DNA from: Clostridia bacterium
GTDB lineage: Bacteria; Bacillota; Clostridia; Oscillospirales; Acutalibacteraceae
Reading direction: 5' to 3'
Assembly: GCA_017471765.1 (NCBI GenBank)
Contig: JAFURT010000009.1
Coordinates: 79,367 to 120,395 of the forward strand
Length of the DNA stretch: 41,029 nt
Shown here: positions 33,886 through 41,029 of the stretch, piece by piece
Position numbering within the stretch: the first letter of the stretch is position 1
How the letters are laid out: the number at the start of each line of letters is the position of its first letter
Notes under the pieces: model-generated
What the model saw: the letters and a program-made list of their open reading frames with translations, nothing else
The model's database searches: none
What the model was told of the DNA's origin: nothing
Made by a program: the position numbers and the translations under genes

Positions 33886-35432
33886 TGAAACTGAAAGCAT
33901 TGACAATGGTTTTGGTGATTGCGATGATGGTCTCCTGCTTTGCGGCCTGCGGCAAAGAGCCGGCAGAAAGCGACCCGCTGACCAGTGATGTGACCACCAC
34001 GGGCGATGTGGATGCCACTACTACTACGGCGGCAGATAACAGTACCGTAACGGGGGATGACACCACCACAGCGGCGGACGACACGCCCACCACCGCCACG
34101 GGCAGTAGCGATAACAAGCCGACTGCCGACTCCAACAAGACTACCGGAACCACCAAGAAAAAGACGGACAAACCACCGGCAAACTATGACATCACCACGG
34201 CGCCGCTTCCCAAGAGAACCCTGACGAACAAGAACCTGACCTATTTCTACTGGGGCGACCTGGAAACCGGCGCAAAAGACTGGAACGTGCTGATGAGCAA
34301 GCAGTACGGGGTGAAATTCTCCGTCAAGAAGGCCAACTTCTCCAACTATTGGAACACGCTGGCCATGCTCATCCGTTCCGGCGAGTCCCCGGACATCATC
34401 GAGATGCCGGCGTGGGACTTCTATCCCCGTGCCATCACCATGGATGTGCTCCAGCCGCTGGATGACATTCTGGATCTGAATGACGGCCTGTGGAACGAGA
34501 CCCGTGACATCATGGAAAAATACAAATGGAAGGGGCAGACCTACTTGACCTTCCTCAAGGCGGATATGTACTCCTGGTTCTACTACAACGAGAAAATGAT
34601 GAAGAACTACGGCGTCAAGAAGACTCCCAAGGAGCTGTTCCTGGAGGATAACTGGACGCTGGAGGAGTGCTACAAGATCATGGAGAAGTTCGCCACCAAG
34701 GATGGCTCCAAGTGGGGCCTGACGGTGCAGAACTGTGACCTGCAGGCTATCACCGGCGTGAACCTGGTGGACTATGACGCCACGGCCGGCTACAAGCTGA
34801 ACATGAAGGATCCCAAGATCGCCCAGCTGATGAACTGGATCTATTCCGTGGGCGTGGGCGGCAACAACACCATGCAGTGTAACGACCCGGTGGGTGATTT
34901 CGGCAGTGAGAAATGCGCCATGATCATTACCACTACCAGCCTGCTCTCCAGCGAGCGCGCCCAGAAGATCCGTGAACATATTGAGTGGGTGCCCATGCCC
35001 AAGCTGGATAAGTCCTCCTCCTACTATCTGGAGATGAACGAGGCCCCCAACCTGGCTATTGCCAAGGGCGCCAAGAATGTGGAGGGTGCCGCCCTGGCAC
35101 TGGAGTTCCGCCGCTGGCTGTACCTGGGCCGTGTGCAGACCTCCGATTTCCTGCCTCCCAAGACCAATGCGGCGGTGAAGAAGTACAAGATCAGCGTGGC
35201 CTCCAACTACGACCATTTGGATAAGGATGAGGTCGCCTGGACGGAGGAAGTACTGAAGAAGTACGATTACAAGTATGCCGACATCAGCTGGGGTAGCTGG
35301 GTGAACACCACCGGCCACTGGTCCAGCTATCCGGGCTACTATGAGGTGCTCCGTGAGGGCAAATCCTGGTCCAGCCTGGTTGAGACTGAGTACAACAAGT
35401 TGAACGCTCTGCTGAAGGCTATGTGTAGCTGA
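33885..35432 (+). CDS. Sugar-binding lipoprotein, array copy 2
   Basis: A 515-residue paralog of copy 1. The signal peptide MKLKALTMVLVIAMMVSCFA ends in an FAAC lipobox. The Thr-rich linker ends KKKTDKPPANYDITTAP, and the binding domain keeps LAMLIRSGESPDIIE, YPRAITMDVLQPLDDILD, FYYNEKMMKNYGVKKT and GAALALEFRRWLYLGRVQ. The ATG at 33885 fits the signal peptide best, but its ribosome site is 28 bases away, with a palindrome between. It is closest to copy 4 over most of its length and differs from it in the MQCNDPVGDF segment. It presumably delivers a related sugar to permease system 2. Confidence 0.85.
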   Translation: MKLKALTMVLVIAMMVSCFAACGKEPAESDPLTSDVTTTGDVDATTTTAADNSTVTGDDTTTAADDTPTTATGSSDNKPTADSNKTTGTTKKKTDKPPANYDITTAPLPKRTLTNKNLTYFYWGDLETGAKDWNVLMSKQYGVKFSVKKANFSNYWNTLAMLIRSGESPDIIEMPAWDFYPRAITMDVLQPLDDILDLNDGLWNETRDIMEKYKWKGQTYLTFLKADMYSWFYYNEKMMKNYGVKKTPKELFLEDNWTLEECYKIMEKFATKDGSKWGLTVQNCDLQAITGVNLVDYDATAGYKLNMKDPKIAQLMNWIYSVGVGGNNTMQCNDPVGDFGSEKCAMIITTTSLLSSERAQKIREHIEWVPMPKLDKSSSYYLEMNEAPNLAIAKGAKNVEGAALALEFRRWLYLGRVQTSDFLPPKTNAAVKKYKISVASNYDHLDKDEVAWTEEVLKKYDYKYADISWGSWVNTTGHWSSYPGYYEVLREGKSWSSLVETEYNKLNALLKAMCS

Positions 35433-35524
35433 TAGCCCGCAATCACCCGGAAATATGGGACGCCGCAAGCGATAATAGCGGCATCGTAAAAACGGCAGTT
35501 CCTTGTTTTATAAATATTCTAGGA

Positions 35525-35559
35525 AAGGAGCGTATGGATCATCCATACCAAGCAAGCGA
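35525..35559 (+). promoter_or_regulatory. Unusual translation leader, array copy 3
   Basis: Same layout as before copy 2: AAGGAG (35525-35530), an out-of-frame ATG at 35534 (32-codon frame ending at 35632), the palindrome TATGGAT-C-ATCCATA (35533-35547), and the lipoprotein ATG at 35559. Confidence 0.6.
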
Positions 35560-37118
35560 TGAAACTGAAAGCATTAACAATGGTTTTGGCGATTACAATG
35601 ATGGTTTCCTGCCTTGCAGCCTGCGGCAATGATCCGGTGGAAAGCGACCCGCTGACCGGCGATGTGACCACCACTACCGGCGATGTGGCTGTGACCACCA
35701 CCACGGCAGAGGACAACAGCACCGTGGCGGGGGATGACACCACCACGGCGGCGGACGACACGCCCGCCACCGCCCCGACCGGCGGTAGTAGCGATAACAA
35801 GACCACCGCTGACGCCGGCAAAACCACCGGGACCACCCGGAAAAAGACGGATAAGCCCCCGGCAAACTACGACTTCACGAAGGCACCGATGCCCAGAAGA
35901 GAGCTGACCAACAAGAATCTGACCTATTTCTTCTGGGATGACCTGGGAACGGGTGCTAAGGACTGGAATGTGCTGATGGGCAAGCAGTACGGGGTGAAAT
36001 TCACCGTCAAGAAGGCCAACTTCGCCAACTACTGGAGCACGCTGGCCATGCTCATCCGTTCCGGCGAGGCTCCGGATATCGTTGAGATTCCCAACTGGGA
36101 TATGTACCCCCGTGCCATCGCCATGGATCTGCTGCAGCCCGTGGACGACATCCTGGACCTGAACGACGGCCTGTGGAACGAGAACCGGGATATCATGGAA
36201 AGATACAAGTGGAAGGGTAAAACGTACCTGACGTTTACGGCTACCGGTATGTATTCCTGGTTCTACTACAACGAGAAAATGATGAAGAACTACGGCATCA
36301 AGAAGACCCCCAAGGAGCTGTTCCTGGAGGACAACTGGACGCTGGAGGAGTGCAAGAAGATCGCAGACCAGTTTGTGAACAAGAGCAAGGGCACTTTTGG
36401 TCTGGCTATTCAGAACTGCAACATCATGGCCGTTTCCGGTGTGCCGCTGGTGGAGAAGGATGACGTCAAGAACTACAAGCTGAACATGAAGGACCCCAAG
36501 ATTGCGGAAGTGATGAACTGGGTTCACTCCATGGGTGCGGCCGGTTCCAATGCGCTCGTCTGCGAAGACCCCATCGGTGATTTCTGCAACGCCAAGTGCC
36601 CCATGATTATCACCGTGAGCAGTCTGTTTGTGGATGAGCGTGTGCAGAAGATCCGTGACGACGTCGTTTGGTTGCCGATGCCCAAGATGGACAAGGATGC
36701 GGATTACTATCTGGAGATGGGCGACGCTCCCAACCTCGGCATCGTCAAGGGCGCCAAGAATGTGGAAGGCGCTGCTTTGGCGTTGGAGTTCCGCCGCTGG
36801 CTGTCTCTTGGCAGTAGCAAGACAATCAGTCAGTTCCAGAAGCCGGTTCAGAATGCGGCTGATGCAAAATATAAGATCAAGGTAGTTTCCCTCTACGATC
36901 AGTTGAGCGATGAGGAACGTGCTTGGACCGAGGAGGTTCTAAATAAGTACAAGTACAAATATGCCGATATGAGTTGGATGTCCTGGATCAATATCAACGG
37001 CTACTCCTCCAGCTACCCCGGCTATTATGAGGTGTTGCGTGAGGGTAAGTCGTGGTCCACGATGGTCAGTGCCGAGTACGACCGAATCGACACGCTGCTG
37101 AAAGGCATGTTCATATAA
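35559..37118 (+). CDS. Sugar-binding lipoprotein, array copy 3
   Basis: A 519-residue paralog. The signal peptide is MKLKALTMVLAITMMVSCLA with an LAAC lipobox, followed by a Thr-rich linker. The binding domain is the most divergent of the four: YFFWDDLGTGAKDW, EIPNWDMYPRAIAMDLLQPV, VEKDDVKNYKLNMKD, WLSLGSSKTISQFQKPVQNA. The segment CEDPIGDFCNAKCPM with VSSLFVDERVQKIRDD resembles copy 4, not copies 1 or 2. The divergence suggests a different ligand. An AT-rich stretch (TATAAATATT) directly upstream of the ribosome site is also found before copy 4. Confidence 0.85.
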   Translation: MKLKALTMVLAITMMVSCLAACGNDPVESDPLTGDVTTTTGDVAVTTTTAEDNSTVAGDDTTTAADDTPATAPTGGSSDNKTTADAGKTTGTTRKKTDKPPANYDFTKAPMPRRELTNKNLTYFFWDDLGTGAKDWNVLMGKQYGVKFTVKKANFANYWSTLAMLIRSGEAPDIVEIPNWDMYPRAIAMDLLQPVDDILDLNDGLWNENRDIMERYKWKGKTYLTFTATGMYSWFYYNEKMMKNYGIKKTPKELFLEDNWTLEECKKIADQFVNKSKGTFGLAIQNCNIMAVSGVPLVEKDDVKNYKLNMKDPKIAEVMNWVHSMGAAGSNALVCEDPIGDFCNAKCPMIITVSSLFVDERVQKIRDDVVWLPMPKMDKDADYYLEMGDAPNLGIVKGAKNVEGAALALEFRRWLSLGSSKTISQFQKPVQNAADAKYKIKVVSLYDQLSDEERAWTEEVLNKYKYKYADMSWMSWININGYSSSYPGYYEVLREGKSWSTMVSAEYDRIDTLLKGMFI

Positions 37119-37141
37119 TCTTTTTTGGGAATAACGGGTGT

Positions 37142-37173
37142 TACTGCTGCTGGATGCGGCATCAGCAGCAGTA
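37142..37173 (+). other. Hairpin between binding-protein copies 3 and 4
   Basis: TACTGCTGCTG (37142-37152) pairs perfectly with CAGCAGCAGTA (37163-37173) around a ten-base centre. No T-tract follows, so it is not a clear terminator; it may stabilise the upstream message or give differential expression. Confidence 0.55.
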
Positions 37174-37202
37174 TCTCGTATTTCAGTATAAATATTTTAA
37201 GA

Positions 37203-37237
37203 AAGGAGCGTATGGACTATCCATACCAAGCAAGCGA
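37203..37237 (+). promoter_or_regulatory. Unusual translation leader, array copy 4
   Basis: AAGGAG (37203-37208), an out-of-frame ATG at 37212 (32-codon frame ending at 37310), the near-palindrome TATGGACTATCCATA (37211-37225) and the lipoprotein ATG at 37237. The palindrome is weakened at its centre compared with copies 2 and 3. Confidence 0.6.
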
Positions 37238-38796
37238 TGAAACTGAAAGCATTAACAATGGTTTTGGTGATTGCGATGATGGTTTCCTGTTTTGCGGCGT
37301 GTGGTACTGAGCCGGTAGAAAGCGACCCGCTGACCAGCGACGTGACCACCACAGGCGATGTGGATGTGACCACCACCACGGCGGAGGACAACAGCACCGT
37401 GACGGGGGATGACACCACCACGGCGGCGGACGACGACACCCCCACCACCGCCCCGGGCAGCGGTAACAGCGACAACAAGACGGAAGCTGCTGACCCCGGC
37501 AAGACCACCGGAACCACCAAGAAAAAGACGGACAAACCACCGGCAAACTATGACATCACCACGGCGCCGCTTCCCAGGAGAACCCTGACAAACAAGAACC
37601 TGACCTATTTCTACTGGGGTGACCTGGAAACGGGTGCAAAAGACTGGAACGTGCTGATGAGCAAGCAGTACGGGGTGAAATTCACCGTCAAGAAGGCCAA
37701 CTTCTCCAACTATTGGAACACGCTGGCTATGCTCATCCGTTCCGGCGAGTCTCCCGACATCATCGAGATGCCCGGCTGGGACTTCTACCCCCGTGCCATT
37801 ACCATGGATGTTCTTCAGCCGCTGGATGACATCCTGGATCTGAACGATGGCCTGTGGAACGAGACCCGTGACATCATGGAGAAGTACAAGTGGAAGGACC
37901 AGACCTATCTGACCTTCCTCAAGTCGGATATGTACTCCTGGTTCTACTACAATGAGAAGATGATGAAGAACTACGGCGTCAAGAAGACCCCCAAGGAGCT
38001 GTTCCTGGAGGACAAATGGACGCTGGAGGAGCTGAAGAACATCATGAAGATGTTCCAGACCAAGGATGGCTCCAAGTGGGGCCTGACGGTACAGAACTGC
38101 AACCTGCAGGCTATCACCGGCGTCAACCTGGTGGACTATGACGCCAAGGCCGGCTACAAGCTGAACATGAAGGATCCTAAGATTGCCCAGCTGATGAACT
38201 GGATTTACTCCGTGGGCGTGGCCGGAGACAACACCATGCGGTGTGAAGACCCCATCGGTGATTTCGCCACTGAAAAGTGCGCTATGATCATCACCGTTTC
38301 CAATCTCTTTGTAGATGACCGTATCAAGAAGATCCGGGACGACATTGAGTGGGTGCCTATGCCCAAGCTGGACAAGGATTCCTCTTACTATCTGGAGATG
38401 AATGAGGCCCCCAACCTGGCTATCGCCAAGGGTGCTAAGAACCTGGAGGGCGCCGCTCTGGCCCTGGAGTTCCGCCGCTGGCTGTATCTGGGCCGTGTGC
38501 AGACCACCGACTTCCTGCCCCCCAAGACCAATGCTGCAGTGAAGAAATATAAGATCAGCGTGGCCTCTAACTATGACCGCCTGACTCCCGACGAGGTCAA
38601 ATGGACGGAGGAGATCCTGAAGAAGTACGACTACAAGTACGCCGACATCAGCTGGGGTAGCTGGGTGAACACCACCGGCCACTGGTCCAGCTACCCGGGC
38701 TACTATGAGGTGCTCCGTGAGGGCAAATCCTGGTCCAGCCTGGTTGAGACTGAGTACAACAAGCTGAATTCTCTGCTCAAGGCGATGTGCAGCTAA
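37237..38796 (+). CDS. Sugar-binding lipoprotein, array copy 4
   Basis: A 519-residue paralog with a signal peptide and FAAC lipobox like copy 2, a Thr-rich linker with an inserted acidic stretch (ADDDTPTT), and a binding domain nearly the same as copy 2 in YFYWGDLETGAKDWN, IEMPGWDFYPRAITMDVLQP and ADISWGSWVNTTGHWSSYPG. In the middle it carries MRCEDPIGDF with VSNLFVDDRIKKIRDD, matching copy 3. It is therefore a mosaic, probably from gene conversion within the array. Confidence 0.87.
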   Translation: MKLKALTMVLVIAMMVSCFAACGTEPVESDPLTSDVTTTGDVDVTTTTAEDNSTVTGDDTTTAADDDTPTTAPGSGNSDNKTEAADPGKTTGTTKKKTDKPPANYDITTAPLPRRTLTNKNLTYFYWGDLETGAKDWNVLMSKQYGVKFTVKKANFSNYWNTLAMLIRSGESPDIIEMPGWDFYPRAITMDVLQPLDDILDLNDGLWNETRDIMEKYKWKDQTYLTFLKSDMYSWFYYNEKMMKNYGVKKTPKELFLEDKWTLEELKNIMKMFQTKDGSKWGLTVQNCNLQAITGVNLVDYDAKAGYKLNMKDPKIAQLMNWIYSVGVAGDNTMRCEDPIGDFATEKCAMIITVSNLFVDDRIKKIRDDIEWVPMPKLDKDSSYYLEMNEAPNLAIAKGAKNLEGAALALEFRRWLYLGRVQTTDFLPPKTNAAVKKYKISVASNYDRLTPDEVKWTEEILKKYDYKYADISWGSWVNTTGHWSSYPGYYEVLREGKSWSSLVETEYNKLNSLLKAMCS

Positions 38797-38848
38797 GCAA
38801 ATTCCTTTTCCCCGGCGCGCTGGTGCACGCCAAGTGATTTAGCTATCA

Positions 38849-38870
38849 ACGGGGCGGTGCCCCGCCCCGT
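38849..38870 (+). other. GC hairpin before surface-protein gene
   Basis: ACGGGGCGG (38849-38857) pairs perfectly with CCGCCCCGT (38862-38870), loop TGCC. It is followed by CGGTAAATAAATAATG with no T-tract, so it is not a typical intrinsic terminator. It may reduce read-through into the last gene or protect the upstream 3' end. Confidence 0.55.
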
Positions 38871-38901
38871 CGGTAAATAAATAATGAAAGGAAGAAACTC
38901 T

Positions 38902-41029
38902 ATGAAACTCAGCAAACGGATTCTCTCTTATCTGGCTGTGCTGGCGATGGTAGCTACCCTGTTCTCGGGTGTTATCGCTGTCAGTGCAGAGGCTGACCTG
39001 ACCGCCCTAAATAAGGTGGTCGCCCAGGATTTCAGCAATACCGAAGCCGGTACCTGGACGCCTGACTTTAATTCGGGCAACGGTTGGGCTACCGGCTCGA
39101 TGGTTCTGAATGCCACCGAGATCAATGCAGAATGGGAAGGCTATGCTTTCTGGCTGTCTATGGGCTGCCAGTATGGTGTGGAAAACTTTATGCCTTACCT
39201 GTCTGACGGTAGCGGCATGTGGGGTGCAGCCAACGGCATCACCCTGGTAGCCACCGACGGGACTGTCACCGAGTTGGCTCCCGTGCAGGCCTATACCGCT
39301 GCCTATACTGGCATGCGCTACGTCATCCCTGCTGGCTTTGAGGGCTGGGTATATGTGGCCAAGTCCTCTATCGCCAACTATCTGTCTTATGGCTATCTCA
39401 GCGATATGACTTCTACCACGGCTTTTGCCAGCCTGAATGTCGAGATGAGTGGTTGGGTTGCTTCGACCATGTTCGACAACATCTCCTGGCTGGTAGACGC
39501 TCCCTGCACCCACGATTGGGCAGACGCTACCTGCACTGCCCCCAAGACCTGCGCTCTCTGCGGCGCTACCGAGGGCGAGGCCCTGGGCCACAACTACGCT
39601 GATTGTGTCTGCACTGTCTGCGGTGCGAAGGACCTGCCGGCTATGGACAAGACTGTCGCTCAGGACTTCAGCGATACCGATGCCGGCAACTGGATGCCTT
39701 CCTTCAACATGAGCAACGGTTGGGCTACCGGCTCGGTCGAGCTAAACCCCACCGACATCGGTGCAGAGTGGGAAGGCTTTGCTTTCTGGATTACCCTGCC
39801 TACCTACTATGCTGATGGTAGCAACGCCGTGCAGGTGCCTACCGACGTTAAGCCTTATCTGGTGGATAGCACTGGCATGATGTGGGTACCTACCAATGGC
39901 ATTGTTCTGGTAGCGGCCGATGGCACCGTTACCGAGCTGGCTCCCAAGAATGCCTGGAGCGGTGCTTACAACGGCGCACAGTATGACCTGTTCGATGATT
40001 TCGAGGGCTGGATTTATGTTCCTAAGGATGGCCTGGGTCAGTTCTGGGGTGGCGCAGTCTATCTCCCGGCTGATACTTCTACGGCTGTTTTCACCAACTT
40101 CGGCATTGAGATCAACGGCTGGATCAATACGGGCGTTGTCGACGACATCTCCTGGCTGACCATCCCTGCCGCTGCCTGCGAGCACGAGTACACCTATCCC
40201 TGCGATGCGCACTGTGCCCTGTGCGGCGAGCTGACCAACCCGGATGCGGCTCACAGCATCCAGCATGTGGAGGCTGTGGATAAGACCTGCTACGAGAACG
40301 GTAACATCGAGTACTGGTACTGCGCTGATTGCGGTACCGCTTGGGCTGACGAGGCTCTGACCATGCAGACCAACCTGATGAGCGTGGTGACCCCCATGGC
40401 TCATGCTGAGGCGACCCACGTTCCCGCTAAGGCTGCTACCTGCTACGAGAACGGTAATATCGAGTACTGGTACTGCGCTGATTGCGGCCAGGCTTGGCTG
40501 GATGAGGCTTGCACGCTGAACACCAACCTGATGAGCGTAGTGACTCCCATGGCTCATGCTGAGGCGACTCACGTGGAGGCTAAGGATGCTACCTGCTACG
40601 AGAACGGTAACATCGAGTACTGGTACTGCGCCGATTGCGGCCAGGCTTGGCTGGATGAGGCCTGCACGCTGAACACCAACCTGAAGGCGGTTGTTCTGCC
40701 CATGTTGGACGCTGTTGCGATGATCGGCGAGGACAAGTACGCTTCTCTGGCGGACGCCTTTGCTGCTGCTAAGGATGGCGACACCATCATTCTGCAGTCC
40801 GACATCGAGACCGACGCTACCTATACTGTGGCCGACGGCATCGCCATCACCCTGGATATGAACGGCAAGACGATCACTGCCACCGACAAGGCCGGTGCTA
40901 AGACAAACTACGAGCTGTTCTATATCCGTGGCGAAATGACCGTGATTGGTAACGGTACAATCACACTGACGGCTACGACCGACCGCAACTGGGATGCCCT
41001 GTCTGCTATTTTCCACAACCGTGGCGGCG
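38902..41029 (+). CDS. Secreted multidomain surface protein, 3' end outside window
   Basis: At least 709 residues, running off the right edge. A signal peptide (MKLSKRILSYLAVLAMVATL, cleavage near VSAEA) is followed by two copies of a ~160-residue beta-sandwich-like domain, each with VAQDFS(N/D)T(E/D)AG.W near the start and NGWATGS then EWEG(Y/F)AFW. Each is followed by a Cys-rich segment: CTAPKTCALCGATEGEALGH after the first, CEHEYTYPCDAHCALCGE after the second. Three 51-residue CxxC repeats come next, then the start of a right-handed beta-helix-like region (KYASLADAFAAAKDGDTIIL). ATG 38902 has AAAGGAAG ten bases upstream; the in-frame ATG at 38884 overlaps that site. It probably binds or displays at the cell wall; the anchor would be in the missing part. 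Confidence 0.8.
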   Translation, partial: MKLSKRILSYLAVLAMVATLFSGVIAVSAEADLTALNKVVAQDFSNTEAGTWTPDFNSGNGWATGSMVLNATEINAEWEGYAFWLSMGCQYGVENFMPYLSDGSGMWGAANGITLVATDGTVTELAPVQAYTAAYTGMRYVIPAGFEGWVYVAKSSIANYLSYGYLSDMTSTTAFASLNVEMSGWVASTMFDNISWLVDAPCTHDWADATCTAPKTCALCGATEGEALGHNYADCVCTVCGAKDLPAMDKTVAQDFSDTDAGNWMPSFNMSNGWATGSVELNPTDIGAEWEGFAFWITLPTYYADGSNAVQVPTDVKPYLVDSTGMMWVPTNGIVLVAADGTVTELAPKNAWSGAYNGAQYDLFDDFEGWIYVPKDGLGQFWGGAVYLPADTSTAVFTNFGIEINGWINTGVVDDISWLTIPAAACEHEYTYPCDAHCALCGELTNPDAAHSIQHVEAVDKTCYENGNIEYWYCADCGTAWADEALTMQTNLMSVVTPMAHAEATHVPAKAATCYENGNIEYWYCADCGQAWLDEACTLNTNLMSVVTPMAHAEATHVEAKDATCYENGNIEYWYCADCGQAWLDEACTLNTNLKAVVLPMLDAVAMIGEDKYASLADAFAAAKDGDTIILQSDIETDATYTVADGIAITLDMNGKTITATDKAGAKTNYELFYIRGEMTVIGNGTITLTATTDRNWDALSAIFHNRGG
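40285..40743 (+). repeat. Three 153-bp repeats coding 51-residue CxxC units
   Basis: Units start at 40285, 40438 and 40591, an exact 153-base period. Each encodes TCYENGNIEYWYCADCG followed by W.DEA.T..TNL. The second and third are nearly identical; the third departs after NTNL. The CxxC pair may bind metal or form a disulfide. In the CDS they separate the beta-sandwich domains from the beta-helix-like part. Confidence 0.8.

Noticed and set aside
33860-33988. 42-codon overlapping frame (MDYPYQASDETES...) and its 32-codon counterparts at 35534 and 37212, as genuine peptides
   Set aside because: The shared sequence is explained by overlap with the conserved signal-peptide coding DNA, and lengths differ because the stops fall in diverging linkers. 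I report the arrangement as a leader, not as genes.
26400-37500. ACC/ACG-rich tracts in the Thr linkers as a CRISPR array or microsatellites
   Set aside because: The tracts are in frame, imperfect and have no uniform spacers; they code Thr-rich linkers.
22912-38796. Tandem gene copies as a sign of transposons or assembly collapse
   Set aside because: No transposase, terminal repeats or target duplications were seen, and the copies have diverged substantially in protein sequence, so they are genuine old duplications with some later conversion.
40285-40743. The 153-bp repeats as a CRISPR-like or mobile element
   Set aside because: They are in frame, have an exact 51-codon period and encode a conserved CxxC unit, so they are protein repeats.

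Overview
The window looks like a chromosomal carbohydrate- or glycoside-utilisation island from an uncultured gut or rumen member of the Clostridia (Oscillospiraceae/Ruminococcaceae-like). Supporting signs are strong AGGAGG-type ribosome binding sites, moderately GC-rich coding DNA, CUT1-type sugar ABC permeases with no ATPase gene nearby, AraC-family regulators, Thr-rich lipoprotein linkers, and a surface protein with CxxC repeats of a kind common in gut Firmicutes. The taxonomic placement is inference. No rRNA, tRNA, CRISPR array, transposase or phage gene was seen.

Left part (1-7850). A partial minus-strand gene of unknown function is followed by a minus-strand GH109-like Gfo/Idh/MocA protein (778-2058). 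Divergent from it are a sugar-phosphate isomerase/epimerase-type TIM barrel (2296-3108) and an AraC regulator (3280-4176). A four-gene operon follows: an M24 'pita-bread' protein that has lost metal ligands, a phosphotriesterase-family hydrolase with an intact metal site, a protein of unknown family, and a small protein of the Anabaena sensory rhodopsin transducer (ASRT) family. Two near-identical 21-bp sites, each 28-29 bp upstream of a -10 box, lie in front of the isomerase gene and the M24 operon. They are the best candidates for the AraC operator and would tie the genes into one regulon.

Middle part (7851-22888). Two tandem paralogous AraC regulators are transcribed leftward from a good sigma-A promoter. 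Across a 526-bp intergenic region, a long rightward gene series begins. It encodes a second Gfo/Idh/MocA dehydrogenase, a second TIM-barrel isomerase, a very large solute-binding protein fused to carbohydrate-binding-like domains, a permease pair, an NHL-type beta-propeller anchored by a C-terminal membrane helix, a YIP1 membrane protein, a DUF5696 secreted protein and a second permease pair. A 21-bp motif is present on both sides of the intergenic region (18/21 identical), the likely target of the AraC pair.

Right part (22912-41029). Five tandem paralogs of a large, apparently undescribed glycoside-hydrolase-like family come next (TIM-barrel-like N-terminal part, GH42-type glutamine-amidotransferase-like domain, beta C-terminus). 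Two lack signal peptides and three are lipoproteins. One lipoprotein copy has ACG where its paralogs have ATG. Then come four tandem paralogous solute-binding lipoproteins, three of which share an odd translation leader, and finally a truncated secreted surface protein with 51-residue repeats.

Working model (inference): surface-tethered enzymes cut an unidentified glycan or glycoside; several binding proteins feed two permease pairs powered by an ATPase encoded elsewhere; the cytoplasmic enzyme copies, isomerases, NAD-dependent oxidoreductases and the hydrolase operon complete breakdown. The five-copy enzyme array split between two compartments, together with the four-copy binding-protein array, is the best candidate here for an undescribed system.
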